Origin: Lunularia cruciata
Lineage: Eukaryota > Streptophyta > Marchantiopsida > Lunulariales > Lunulariaceae
DNA: 64,000 nt
Reading direction: 5' to 3'
NCBI GenBank assembly: GCA_948567375.1
Contig: OX419762.1
Coordinates: 25,859,465-25,923,464 of the forward strand
A program made the translations under genes and the position numbers. Of this stretch, positions 54,047-64,000 are shown piece by piece (positions within the stretch are counted from its first letter, which is position 1; each line of letters opens with the position of its first letter). The notes beneath the pieces are model-generated. The model had not been told where the DNA came from and made no database searches. It was given only the letters and a program-made list of their open reading frames with translations.

Positions 54047-54360
54047 ATAGGACTGTGATTCGTTAGAGGAATTACATCAAAACCCATTGAATGCAACTTA
54101 ATATGGACAGAACTTTAACATTGTCAATGAAGCTTGAAGAATACGATTGCGCCAGTGAGGCCAATCCAAGAAGCCATTTACCATGAGCCTACATTTAGAA
54201 AGATTGGTAGCAAGCTGCTCTAGCAAGAAGGACTGCCAGCCGAGCAAGTAGGAAGAGCGTCTGATTACAAAAAGGCTTTGAATAGTTGACAAGCCAAGCA
54301 GTTTGAGCGCAAGCAGCTAGGTGCCTGGCGCACTCCTGAGACCAACCAATCCCCATGACA
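54047..54360 (-). pseudogene. Coding-like terminal segment (GWSQECARHLAA) of unknown origin
   Basis: On the minus strand from 54,360 the sequence encodes VMGIGWSQECARHLAACAQT, then NYSKPF, overlapping a 64-codon open frame (54,098-54,292) in another frame. The insert at 60,481-60,874 encodes GVVGFFWSEECVRHLAAS at its equivalent end. The shared W-S-x-E-C-x-R-H-L-A-A suggests homologous coding ends. I do not recognise the protein; a captured plant exon or the start of a long-decayed element protein are possible. Confidence 0.35.
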
Positions 54361-55105
54361 ATGGATCTGCAAGTAGGAAGAGTTGTTGTAGAATAGTATA
54401 GTAGTTAGTTAACTGTCAATTGCTCTTCTATTTAAGGGAAGCATTTGTAGTCTTATGTTGTCCAATATTCACAATTTCTGAAGATTGCTAAAGCAAAGTG
54501 CTAATTTCAGTGCTTGTTGCTTGAGCTTAATTCCAAGTATCAAATTTGCATGTGTGTTTGTGACTATGGAGAATTTTGAAGTGAAAATTAGTATGTTTGT
54601 TGGATGTTGGATTCCACAACCTTGATCTTCATTTTATGTGTTTGATCTTGAGTGAAGTGCAATCAAAGCAATGCCTCAACAGATCTGAAAGGAATTGTAG
54701 TGTTGGTAGTATTCTAAATTTGTGAGTGCAGTGTTGAGTTGATGTGAAGCAATTTTGTTCAAGGAAGTTCAGCCTTCAATGGAGGGGTGGAACAAAATTC
54801 TGAGGCAAAGTCATTTTGCAGTAAAATGCCATCTTCAGTAGAATCTGAATCATTGCAATCAAGATTTGTTTGGACAGAATTTGTTATGTTGTGATTATGT
54901 GTGTATATTTGTGACAAGTTGTCAAGATTGTGAGCTTGTTACTCTCTTTTGGGTGTATTTTCTACCTAAGAGATTAAAGATGCAACCAAGAAGAACTACT
55001 TGTTACTATTTGACTTTGTATTTAGACATTTTTGACCAATATCTCTACGGGAACAAACTTTACTTACCTGATTACTGCAAAAGTGATATTTGCCAAGTTG
55101 TCACA

Positions 55106-56428
55106 ACTGAACAAAAACATACTATGAATGTCTCCTTTAAATAGGCAGAGCTCTTCAGTATTTATCTAACAACTATACTGTTCTACAACAACTTTTCCTA
55201 CCTATAGATCCAAAATGACAATGCACCTCTTCATATCTACCTCTTCAAATCAAAATTGTTACTACTCTGATCCGATATCTACTTCTTCTTTGGCTTCCAA
55301 ACCCAAAGTATTCTCACATACTACTCTATCCTTGGGTTCCCCAACTACTAATTCTTTTACCAATTCTAACATCTCTTCACTCAAATCTTCAATTCCCATT
55401 ATGGGAATATACACACATCTTCTTCTTGCAACCCATCTTTCTCTAATATCTCTAATTTCAACTCCAATAATATTTGTACTCCTAGTTCTTCTACTTCTGG
55501 TTTTGCTCTTACATCCTTTTGAAGTTTATCTATTGCTAACTTAACTAAATCTAATCTGATTGTGATATTGTCCACTTCTCATATCTTTCTATCTACACAA
55601 GTTCTGAGACTAATTAGTAAAGCATTCAAGTCTTCAGCCAACTATTATTTCAAGATTTCATACTCCGCTATCTGTCTTTCCTTGGCTATGATATTTTGCT
55701 CTATTATTCCCTTTTTACTCCCCACTTCTCTCTTTAAATTCTCAATCACCTGAGTTTGTACTATTGCATCTACTCGTAGTACCTCTTTTTGCTCCTCTCC
55801 TTGGGTTATACTCTCCTTCAACTCCAAGTTCTCTTCTTCTAACCATGCCAGCACCTGCAACACAGTTTTTACATCAGGACACTCCAACTGCATTTCTTTC
55901 TTCTTCTCTTTCAGCTTCATCAACAACGGGCAGACAATATCTTGCAAATACTCCACCCCTCTGATCTGGTTCCTTTCTTCTTGTGGGCTTTTCTTGTTCT
56001 TTGCTCCTTCTTCACCGGACACTCTTCTCCTCAGCAAAAGTCGCTTGATTGAAATTGATTTCTTGCTCCCCAAACTCTCACTTTCCATTTCTCTTATTTG
56101 ACTTGGGCCCGCCTCATGCATCATGCTTCTCCTTGATCAGATACCTCTCTAAATGATAATATTCGTCTCCTCTTTCTTTGGAACTTCCTCTTCTTCCTTC
56201 TAGTTATCTTCTTCTACCATCTCCAACTTTCACTCTTCTTCCTTTGGTATTGGTTGCATCTCCATCCCATCCTCACTCTCGCTACTTGCTTCACCACTCT
56301 GGAACGTAAGTTCAGGTTCTTCTTCTCTCTCCAAGTCTTTTGACTTGCACTCGGCCTCACCTTCTCATTGTTCTTCCAACAATGCTATTACCACCAGGTC
56401 TTTCTTTGGGTTCACTTTTCAGGTCTTT
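55106..56428 (-). mobile_element. LTR copy 7 (segment b), 5' LTR of gypsy element 1
   Basis: Continues copy 7 from 46,585. Contains the leader, promoter part and subfamily II ORF tail and coil (55,645-56,124: GVEYLQDIVCPLLMKLKEKK, VLRVDAIVQTQVIENLKREV). A deletion near 55,635 removes much of the second coil compared with copies 2 and 5. It is cut at 56,429 by copy 9. Confidence 0.82.
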
Positions 56429-59400
56429 TGTGGTGCCCACATTTTTTGTTTTTTTTTTGTTTTGTTAGCATTTGGAGAAAAAGTAAGCAAGAAAGTTGAA
56501 TTGCAAAAGAAGGAATGGACAAGAGTAACTTGGGAGGAAATCCAAAGAAACCAACTTTGGGTCCGATGATGGAAGTACTCAAAAGAGAAGTCAGAAGAAG
56601 AAGTCCAAAGATCATCTTTTGATTGAGAAGCAAAGGCTGATACAAAGACCGTCTAACAACCTTTGTACATGGCAAGAAAGTACACTTCAAGAAACAGCAG
56701 AGGCAAAAGAAGCATGTCTTGATAGTGACAAGATAGCAACACGTAGAAGAAGGGGGAATAGATTTTGAAATCAACTAAAGAATGACTGCAATTTGGGGTA
56801 ATATAAAATTGCAATTGTGCAGGAGAAAGTTGAATATGTCAAGTAGATTTCCTGTCCCTCTGAGTAGTCGTCCTGCAGTAATGCATGTCAAGAAGCCAAT
56901 TGAGAGTGAAATTTTCCAAAATCCAGAAGGGGTTAGAGTGTCTCGTCCAAGAGAAGGAATATTCTTCTAGTGCCAAAGAACAAGAGAGCAATTCATGGCA
57001 AAGAAGGTCACGAACGCTCTGGTAGTACAAAGTTTTGCAATTTGTAGGTTGGATGTTGTAACAAGGATCAAAGTCTTGAATAGACTTTGTATTACTTTCT
57101 TAGCATGGAATTGGAATTTCAGTTTCCCAGGAGTCATGGCAAAGATAGCTGCCAATAATTGCAAGGAAGGCCTTGCAATCAAGGAGAAGAGAGGAAATCC
57201 AGCTCGATGGACTAAGTCGGATTGGAGGTTAATGTTGGGGAAAGAAGCAAGAGAATTGACAGAGATCACCTTCTATTGGAAGTGTGATGCTGCAGAGGAG
57301 ACGTCGGGCATACAAAAATTGTTCATTGCTCAGCGTACCACGAATGGTTACAAGGTGGAGTCCTATCGGGACCCAATTAAAAAAAGTATTGTGGGGACGA
57401 TAATGGCCATGTTCAAACCGGAACAAATGACTTACGTGAACATGCAACAAGCGGTCTTTTTCCACCGGATGTTTGCAAGAGTGAAGGTGAACTGGGCAAA
57501 GTGTTTCTACCAACAAACGAGGTAGATGGTGGTCAATTGGAGGACAAGTTCACCTCCACATTATTTTGCACCGTTTGCAGCACACTTCTACTTTGGGTTG
57601 AACTTGCTGATAGTGGAGGAGAGGCGTCGTATGGTGTCGCATTTCCATCCTAATTTGAGATGGGAAGTGGATGAAGAAGAGCAAAAATACATGGCACACT
57701 TGAGAGCCTGTGATGATCACTTCTTGAGGACAAGATAATGGAAGATGGAAGAAGTCACAAGTCCAAAGACAAAGAAGCGCAATAAACCCAAAGAAGTAAA
57801 GTCACTGCCAACACAAAGGAAGACCCAAAGACTGGTTTTGTAGAGTAAGAAGGTGGTGAAAGAAGAACTGTCAAAAACCGAGTCTGAAGAGGAGTCATAG
57901 TCTAGAAGAGAGGACTCAGAAGAAGCGGAACTCATGTTACAAAGTGAGGAATCTGGAAGCAAAAGTGAGGGTGAAGACGAGGTTCAGCAATCTACTTGAG
58001 AAGAAGAAGGGGATGAAGCTTGTCATGCAATGATTGACAGTGTACCATGAAAGAAGAATCATTGCATAGCCCTAGTTGTGGAAAAGAAGGGGGCTGAACA
58101 ACAAAAGGAGTATCTTGCGGGTCCGAGTTCAGTGGGTAAGGAAGAAGAAAGCTCGGAAGCAGTTTCGTGGAAGATACAAAGATCGCAACTTTGGCAGAAG
58201 GAGCCGGTGGAAGAGGTGAAGTACAAAGTTGGAGCCAAAGACAAAAAGAACTTTGGAGGAATAAAATATCTATCAAAGGTGGTCACTCCATTGTTGGGGC
58301 TGTTAAAAGAGCACCAGAAGGTAATTTCCCAAGATCATATGAAGGTGACAAATGAGCTGCAAGTGATGAAGTATCTACTGGCTGAAGTGAAGGATTTGTA
58401 GGAGCATGTAACCCAAAGAGATGAGAAAGTTGAAGAACTTCGGGTTGATACAGTCTTGAAGAAGAAGACTTTGGAGAAGTTGCAAGAGAGTTTTGAGTCA
58501 AGAGGGAGACAAATACAACATCAAGCCAAAGAATTGAAGGAGCAGGCGATGTTGCTGACCAAGATGAAAGACAAAGTCAGTGAAGTACGCATTGAGAGTA
58601 TTCATGTGAAGGCCATGGAAATAGTAATGGAGCAGGAGTTAGAAAGCTTGAGGAAAAGTGCAGTTGGGAAGGATCAAGCATGGCAAAGAGAGTTGGCAGT
58701 CAGAAATCAAGAAGAAGAAAGATTGCACGGGTTGGTACAAAGTGCTGAGTTGCAGAGTTCTCAGTATGCGGAGGAGAAGAAGATGCTTGCTATTGAGTAC
58801 AAAGATGAATTGAAGATGTACCAAGAAGAGTTGAAGGTAGAGCAATATCAAGGGTATGAGTCGGAATCAATAGGAGACATTGCGGGAAAATTGAGAGCTA
58901 TGTTGTGCACTAAGGCTAAAGGAAGATTGGAAGAAGCAAGATTACACAAGTTAAACTTTCTTGTGCAGGAAACTCAGAAGAGGAAAGCTAAAGATGTAGA
59001 TATGAATACTTTGTTGATCCGATTGAGGGAGAGAGTAGATTGGAAGATGTTAGAAGTAGGAGACAATGTCAGTCTCAGATTAGATTTAGTCAATTCAAAG
59101 TTAGAGAAAATTAGGAGTAGTGTGAAAGAGGAGAAGAAGTCCGATGTTGCAGAAGTAGGAATTCAAGTGTCATAAGACTTGTTATTTGACACATTAGAGA
59201 AGAGTGGGTCAGGAGATAAAGAGTTAGATAAGTCACCCCTTAGTGCAATTGTAGTTCCTAGTATAGAAGTAGTAGGAGTGAAGGAATTAATAGTTGTAGA
59301 TATACCCAAAGAAGGAGAAGTAGTAGGAAGATCATCGGGTTTGAAAGCCGATGATGAGGTAGACATCGGATCAGAGTAGAAACAAATTTTGAGATTTGAA

Positions 59401-60164
59401 GAGGCAGATATGAAGAGGTGGTTTGTCAATTTGGATCTGCAGGTAGGAAGAGATGTTAGGAAGTAATATAGTACAAAGAATTGTAGTTTGCTTCACTATT
59501 TAAGAGTGGCATTTGCAGTGAGATGTTGTTCAGTATTAATATTTCTGAAGATAGATAAAGCAAAGTGTTGTTTTTAGTGCTCGTTGCTTGAGCTTAATTC
59601 CGAGTGTCAATTTTGTGTTTGTGTTTGTGAGTGTGTGGAGAATTTTGAAGTGAAAGTTAGTGTGCCTATTGGATGTTGGATTCCATAGCCTTGATCTTCA
59701 TTTTGTGTCTGTGATCCTGAGTGAAGTGCAATCGGAGCAATGCCTTGACAAATCTGAGAGGAATTGTAGTGTTGATAGTATTCAGCATTTGTAAGTGCAT
59801 CACAAAGTTGATGTGAAGCATTTTAGATCAAGGAAGTTGTGCCTTCAGTGGAGGGGTGGAACACAATTCTGAGGTGAAGTTGTTTTGCAATGAAGTGTTG
59901 TCTTTGGGAGAATTTGAATCATCACAATCAAGATTTGTTTGGACAGAATTTGCTACATTGTGATTATAAGTGTGTATTTGTGACAAGTGGTCAAGATTGT
60001 GAGCTTGTCACACTCTTTTGGGTGTGGTTTCTACCTGAGAGACTAAAGAAGAACTCAAGAAGAACTACATGTTATTGTTTGACTTTATATTTGACCAATT
60101 CTGATTCAAGAACAAACTTTACTTACTTGATTACCACAAAAGTGATATTTGTTGGGTTGTCACA
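56429..60164 (+). mobile_element. LTR copy 9 (3,736 bp), solo, in gypsy element 1's LTR
   Basis: Starts TGTGGTGCCC and ends GGGTTGTCACA, flanked by TCTTT (56,424-56,428) and TCTTC (60,165-60,169). Uninterrupted copies read GGTCTTCCAAGGTCTC at this site, so the 5-bp duplication is real with one change. There is no PBS or internal region. It carries the longest subfamily I ORF, a TATTTAAGA box near 59,503, a GATAAAGCAAAG block, and the common 3' part. Confidence 0.92.
56836..59379 (+). pseudogene. LTR-borne coiled-coil ORF, subfamily I (copy 9), best preserved
   Basis: From ATG at 56,836 (MSSRFPVPLSSRP) to TAG at 59,379 is 848 codons with only a handful of internal stops, e.g. near 56,968, 57,523, 57,736 and 59,173. 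Order: N-terminal globular part (VVQSFAICRLDVVTRIKVLN, FLAWNWNFSFPGVMAKIAAN, FFHRMFARVKVNWAKCFYQQ, FAPFAAHFYFGLNLL), acidic/Lys linker, YLSKVVTPLLGLLKEHQKV, then a coil of about 200 residues (58,456-59,175: LQESFESRGRQIQHQAKELK, YKDELKMYQEELKVEQYQG) and a tail (GEVVGRSSGLKADDEVDIGS). The high hydrophilic coil content suggests an elongated multimeric protein. No enzyme motif seen. It lies in U3, upstream of the LTR promoter. Confidence 0.78.
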
Positions 60165-60480
60165 TCTTCCATGGTCTCACCACCGCTTCTTCTTCTGTGG
60201 GTCGACTCCTCTTCTTTGACTTTGTAGCATTCACCGCCAATCTCACGCTCTGCCTTGTATGTGCATAGTACTTGTCATTGCTTCTGATCTGAAGAATATA
60301 TTGTCGCTCGTCCATATTAGCATCTCTTCTTAAGTTGGGATGGAAGTGCGACACCATCTTATGTCATTCTGCCACATTCAATAGATTCAATCCCATGTAG
60401 AAATGGGCTGCAAATAGCACAATGTAGTGTGGAGGTGATTTATCCCACAAATTCCACACCATTTGTCTTGTGCATTGATG
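60165..60480 (-). mobile_element. LTR copy 7 (segment c), 5' LTR of gypsy element 1
   Basis: Continues segment b after copy 9. On the minus strand it encodes VSHFHPNLRRDANMDERQYI and VLFAAHFYMGLNLLNVAE of the subfamily II ORF. It stops at 60,480, after GTGCATTGATG, where unrelated sequence begins; the remaining ~1.5 kb of this LTR is missing. Confidence 0.8.
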
Positions 60481-60874
60481 TTTGATCGTGGTTAGTTTGC
60501 TTGTGACTATTCTATAAGTCTCATCAGAACCCGTTTGAGAAATCTGTCTGATCCAAAACCATAAACCCGAGCTTAAAAGAGAATTGGAAATGAGACTATA
60601 TAAGAGTAGATCCACGAGGCCAAACACAACTGAACACAACAGTTCTACAAAGATCAGCATTAATCTGCAAGATCCAACATACAAACCTAGGAGAAGCCTA
60701 CCCTTGGGAGCGATTAGAACAACCTGCCCTATCAAGGATGAGATTGCAGACCATACCAGAGTAAGAGAGAGAGTGTCAGCTACAAGAAGTCTCAAGTCAT
60801 CGACAAAAAAAGCAATCTAAGGACTAGCAGCCAGGTGCCTGACACACTCTTCAGACCAAAAAAACCCCACAACA
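60481..60874. mobile_element. 394-bp segment sharing one end with the 3.86-kb insert
   Basis: Its right end (AGGTGCCTGACACACTC, then AGACCAAAAAAACCCCACAA) matches the right end of the insert at 54,320-54,360 (AGGTGCCTGGCGCACTC, AGACCAACCAATCCCCATGA) over about 55 bp. The remainder differs. The minus strand has a hydrophobic open frame (RLLVADTLSLTLVWSAISSL). It separates the truncated LTR copy 7 from an unrelated integrase fragment, so it marks a rearrangement or insertion boundary. No target duplication found. Confidence 0.45.
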
Positions 60875-61292
60875 CCAGTTATCTCCTTCAATTCCTACTC
60901 ATTTTTTGAAAAGTTTTACTCTTTTTCTTGTATATGGCAATTGATGCTTTGCACTATCTAGCTCCCACACACTATAGGTTGCATTCTCATGAACTTTGAT
61001 GACTACAAATAGTCCATGCCAACGATGAGCAAACTTCTTGAGTGCTGAGTGTTGCACGTCTAGGCTATTATTTGAAATCAGCACCTAACCTCCTTCACTG
61101 ATAGGCATTGGTTGTAGTCGGTGAGTCTTATTAAAATATACCTTGTTCTTCAACCATGCCTCCTTCACCTTCTCTCTTGCCACTTGTATCTTCTATGGTG
61201 TAAGGTCAAAGTGCTCAATCTGGCACAAGATCAACTCCTTTGTAGGCATGTTATCCTCCTATTGAACAGTCCTCCAGCTTGCAATGTCCTCC
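60875..61292 (-). pseudogene. Integrase C-terminus of a second Ty3/gypsy lineage
   Basis: Minus-strand reading: EAWLKNKVYFNKTHRLQPMP near 61,140, VLISNNSLDVQHSALKKFAH, RWHGLFVVIKVHENATYSVW, and ELDSAKHQLPYTRKRVKLFK ending near 60,899. The K-F-x-x-R-W-x-G-x-F/Y and E-L-D blocks are typical of the tail of gypsy integrases of the Tf2/K02A2.6 kind. It differs clearly from the integrase tail of element 1 (GDLVLLYDN...), so it belongs to another lineage. The rest of that element is missing; it is cut at 61,293 by an LTR. Confidence 0.7.
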
Positions 61293-64000
61293 TATGACAA
61301 CCCAACAAATATCACTTTTACGGTAATCAGGTAAGTAAAGTTCATTCCCATAGAGATGCTAGTCAGAAATGTCCAAATACAAAGCAAAGTAACAATTTCA
61401 GTACTTCTTGGGTTCCTCTTTAATCTCTCAGGTAGAAACCACACCTAGAAGAGAGTAACAAGCACTGACTTGTAGTCTCGTCACAACAATTTATCACACT
61501 TAATCACAACTCCATCAAATCTTTCCAAACAATCTTGATTGTGATGATTCAGTCTTTCCCAAAAATGGCACTTCACTACAAAACAACTTCACCTTAGAAT
61601 TGTGTTCCACCCCTCCATTGAAGGCACAACTTCCTTGATCAAAATTACTTCACATCAACACTGCACTGCACTCACAATTGCAAAATACTACCAACACTAC
61701 AATTCCTCTCAAAACTGTCAAGGCATTGCTCCGATTGCACTTCACTTAGGATCAAACACATAGAATGAAGATCAAGGCTGTGGAATCCAACATCCAACAT
61801 CCAACAAGTACATTGATTTGCACTTTGAAATTCTTTACACACTCACAAACACACACACAATGTTGATACTTGGAATCAAGCTCAAGCAACGAGCACTAAA
61901 ATCAGCACTTTGCTTTATCTATTCTCAGAAATTATGATCATTGAACAAAAACATACTATGAATGTCATCTTTAAATAGGCAGAGCACTCAATAGTTAACT
62001 AACAACTATTCCGTTTCCTAACAACTCTTCCTACCTACAAATCTAAAATGACAATGCACCTCTTCATATCTGCCCTTTAAATCTCAAAATTGTTACTACT
62101 CCAATCTGATGTCTACCTCTTCCTTGGCTTCCAAACCCAAGGTTACCTTACATACTAATTTATCCTTGTGTTTCACAACTACTTACTCTTCTACTAATTC
62201 TAACACTTCTTCTTCCTGATCTACAATTCCCGCCATGAGCAATCTACACACATCTTCTTTCTAAAACTTATCTTTCTCTAATATCTCCAATGGTAACTCC
62301 ACGGATACTTGTACTCCTATCTCATCAACTTTGAGCTTTGCTCTTACATCCTTCCAAAGTTTATCTATCTCTCACTTAACTAAATCCAATTTAATTGTGA
62401 TATTGTCTTCCACTTCCAATATCTTCCTATCTACATGAGTTCTGAGACTAATCAACAAAGCATTCAAATCTTTATCCTTTGCATTTCTCCTCCTCGTCGC
62501 TTGCACCAACAACCTTAAATTGTGTAATCTTGTTTCTTCAATCTGCACACTGGCTTCTATACTCAGCATCATGTTCATCTTGATTATGATCTCCTTTAGT
62601 GGCTTGAGCCTCATCCTTCTCTCCCGTTCTCAATCCGCCTGCCAATCTTCCCTATACATTGCCAATTCTGCCTCAAATTTGGCTTTCATCGTCTCCTTCT
62701 CTTTCTCCTTCTGAACAATCTTGTCTTCTAAATTACAAAGTAACTCCCTTAACCTCTCTTCCTCTCTATATCTCACTGTCAGCTCTCTTTGCCAAAGTTG
62801 CTTCTTCTTTTCTACACTCTCCATCACTCTATCAAGTTCTTGCTATTTCTTTACTACTCTTGCCATAGCATGAATGATTTCTAATTGTGAATCAGCAAAT
62901 TGTTGTTTCAAGATTTCATACTCAGCTATCTATCTTTCCCTTGCTATAACATTTTGCTCTATTAATCACTCTTTACTTCCCACTTCCCTTTTAAGATTCT
63001 CAATTACTCGGTTTGTACTATTGCATCTACTCATAGTACTTCCTTTTGCTCCTCTCCTTGGGTTATGATCTTCTTCAACTCCGAGTTCTCTTTTTTAACT
63101 TAACCAATACCTACAACACAGTCCTTTACCTCCGGACACTCCAACTGCATCTCTTTCTTCTTTCCCTCCAACTTCATCAGCAACGGGCATACAACCTCCC
63201 ACAGATACTCCACTCCTCCGCTTTGGTCTACCTCAGCTTGCGGGCTTTTCTCTTTCTTCACTTCTTCTTCACTTGACACTCTTCTTCTTAGCCACAATCA
63301 CCTGATTGGGATGGATTCTTCACTTCCTAAACTTCCACTTTCCACTTCTCTTCTTCTTCTTGGCCCTGCCTCACACATCACCTTCCATCTGGAATGGACA
63401 CCTCTCTAAATGGTCACCCTCTTCTCTTCCTTCTCTGGAACTTCATTGTCTTGACTCAGGTTACCTTCTTCCACCATCTCCATCTTTCCTTCTTCCTCCT
63501 CTGGTACAAGATGCATCTCCTTTCCATCTTCATTCTTGCTACTCCCTTCACCACTCTGTTATGTGAGTTTAGGTTCTTCCTCCTTCTCCAAGTCTTCTGA
63601 CTTGTATTCGGCTTCCTCCTCTAATTCTTTGCCTGACAATGTAATCACCATCAGGTCCTTCCTTGGCTTTATTTTTTTGATCTTCCAAGGTCTTGTTGCC
63701 GCTACTTCTTCTTCTTCTCCTCTTTGACTCCTCTTCTTTGACTTTGAAGTATTCAACCCCAAACACACGCTCTGCCCCGTCTACGCATAGTACTTGTCAT
63801 TGCTTCTGATCTGCAGAATGTACTGCTGCTCCTCCACATCAGCATCTCGTATCAAGTCAGGATGGAAGTACAACACCATCTTGTATCTTTCCGCTATGTT
63901 CAGCAAATTCAGTCCCAAATAGAAATGGGCTGCAAATGGCACAATATAGTGCACAAGCAACTTGTCTTGCAAGTTTCACACCATTTTTCCTTTGCGTTGA
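61293..64000 (-). mobile_element. LTR copy 10, minus strand, runs off the window
   Basis: The low-coordinate end reads TATGACAACCC, i.e. the family end TGTGACAACCC with one change. 2,708 bp are visible, covering U5/R, the promoter region (box near 61,970 on the minus strand) and most of the subfamily II ORF. The adjacent host is an integrase tail, so it is an independent insertion. The candidate 5-bp duplication CCTCC (61,288-61,292) cannot be tested without the other end. Confidence 0.85.
62110..64000 (-). pseudogene. LTR-borne coiled-coil ORF, subfamily II (copy 10, partial)
   Basis: Minus-strand blocks: IVPFAAHFYLGLNLLNIAER (63,781-63,972), acidic/Lys linker near 63,560-63,768, GVEYLWEVVCPLLMKLEGKK near 63,200, coil segments at 62,630-62,827 (LEDKIVQKEKEKETMKAKFE) and 62,372-62,614. 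The N-terminus lies beyond the window end. Frameshifts break it as in the other copies. Confidence 0.7.

Larger units (their letters stand above)
50504..54360. mobile_element. 3.86-kb insert with TGTCAT...ATGACA ends, unclassified
   Basis: Interrupts LTR copy 8 within a segment intact in copy 9. Flanked by ATGG at 50,500-50,503 and 54,361-54,364; ends are TGTCAT and ATGACA, a perfect 6-bp inverted repeat. It contains a purine-rich tandem repeat region, a GA-rich tract, a nested 692-bp solo LTR and, at the right end on the minus strand, a short coding-like segment. I see no RT, integrase or transposase and no direct terminal repeats. It may be a non-autonomous element carrying captured gene pieces. 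Confidence 0.6.
46586..55105 (+). mobile_element. LTR copy 8, plus strand, with rDNA and a 3.86-kb insert inside
   Basis: Starts TGTGCATATATTTTTTG (a shortened version of the usual TGTGG start) and ends AAGTTGTCACA at 55,105. After removal of the rDNA insert (46,927-47,837) and the insert at 50,504-54,360 the length is about 3.75 kb, as for other copies. It interrupts the 5' LTR of gypsy element 1. The 5-bp duplication is not recognisable, perhaps because the 5' end has decayed. Confidence 0.85.

Noticed and set aside
56429-60164. TGTG...CACA unit as a DNA transposon with terminal inverted repeats
   Set aside because: PBS follows the 3' end and a polypurine tract precedes the 5' end in linked copies, duplications are 5 bp, and ends are TG...CA, all as expected of LTRs.

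Overview
The window is nuclear DNA from a green plant (streptophyte). It holds one intact single-copy gene, a plant-type GCN5 histone acetyltransferase with 13 exons and GT-AG introns (3,302-9,835), and then about 53 kb of nested retrotransposons. A retroposed-looking piece of 18S-ITS1 rDNA, plant LTR elements with a tRNA-Asp-type primer site, and widespread CpG-to-TpG/CpA changes all fit a plant with DNA methylation. I cannot name the species. An ITS1 piece near 0.7 kb is longer than is usual for flowering plants.

Layout. 1-0.9 kb: broken C-terminus of a retroelement with a restriction-like endonuclease. 3.3-9.8 kb: GCN5, whose first intron holds an old relic of the repeat-borne ORF found later. 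11-23.7 kb: several copies of one APE-type LINE family in both orientations. One copy has ~177-bp tandem monomers in front of its first ORF. The cluster is interrupted by a 736-bp solo LTR and a 1.9-kb LTR. 23.7-60.5 kb: a Ty3/gypsy family on the minus strand (LTR-PBS-gag-pro-RT-RNaseH-IN-PPT-LTR), broken by insertions of its own LTRs. 60.9-61.3 kb: integrase tail of a second gypsy lineage. 61.3 kb to the end: another long LTR.

The main finding is the LTR. Ten full or partial copies lie in 44 kb. Full copies are 3.66-3.75 kb, run TGTGGTACCC...GTTGTCACA and have 5-bp target duplications. PBS and PPT positions fix both ends. Each full LTR carries, in sense, a decayed reading frame of ~850 codons upstream of a TATA-like box, i.e. 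in U3: a globular N-terminal part, an acidic/lysine-rich linker, a long coiled coil and a conserved tail. Two coiled-coil subfamilies share the same N-terminal part. I know of no named family for this protein.

Nesting order from the junctions: gypsy element 1 is oldest. Plus-strand LTRs (46.6-55.1 and 56.4-60.2 kb) entered its 5' LTR, and a minus-strand solo LTR entered its protease. An rDNA segment with 7-bp direct repeats and a 3.86-kb insert with purine-rich tandem repeats then entered the 46.6-kb LTR. A 692-bp solo LTR entered that insert. Apart from GCN5, no coding region here looks intact.
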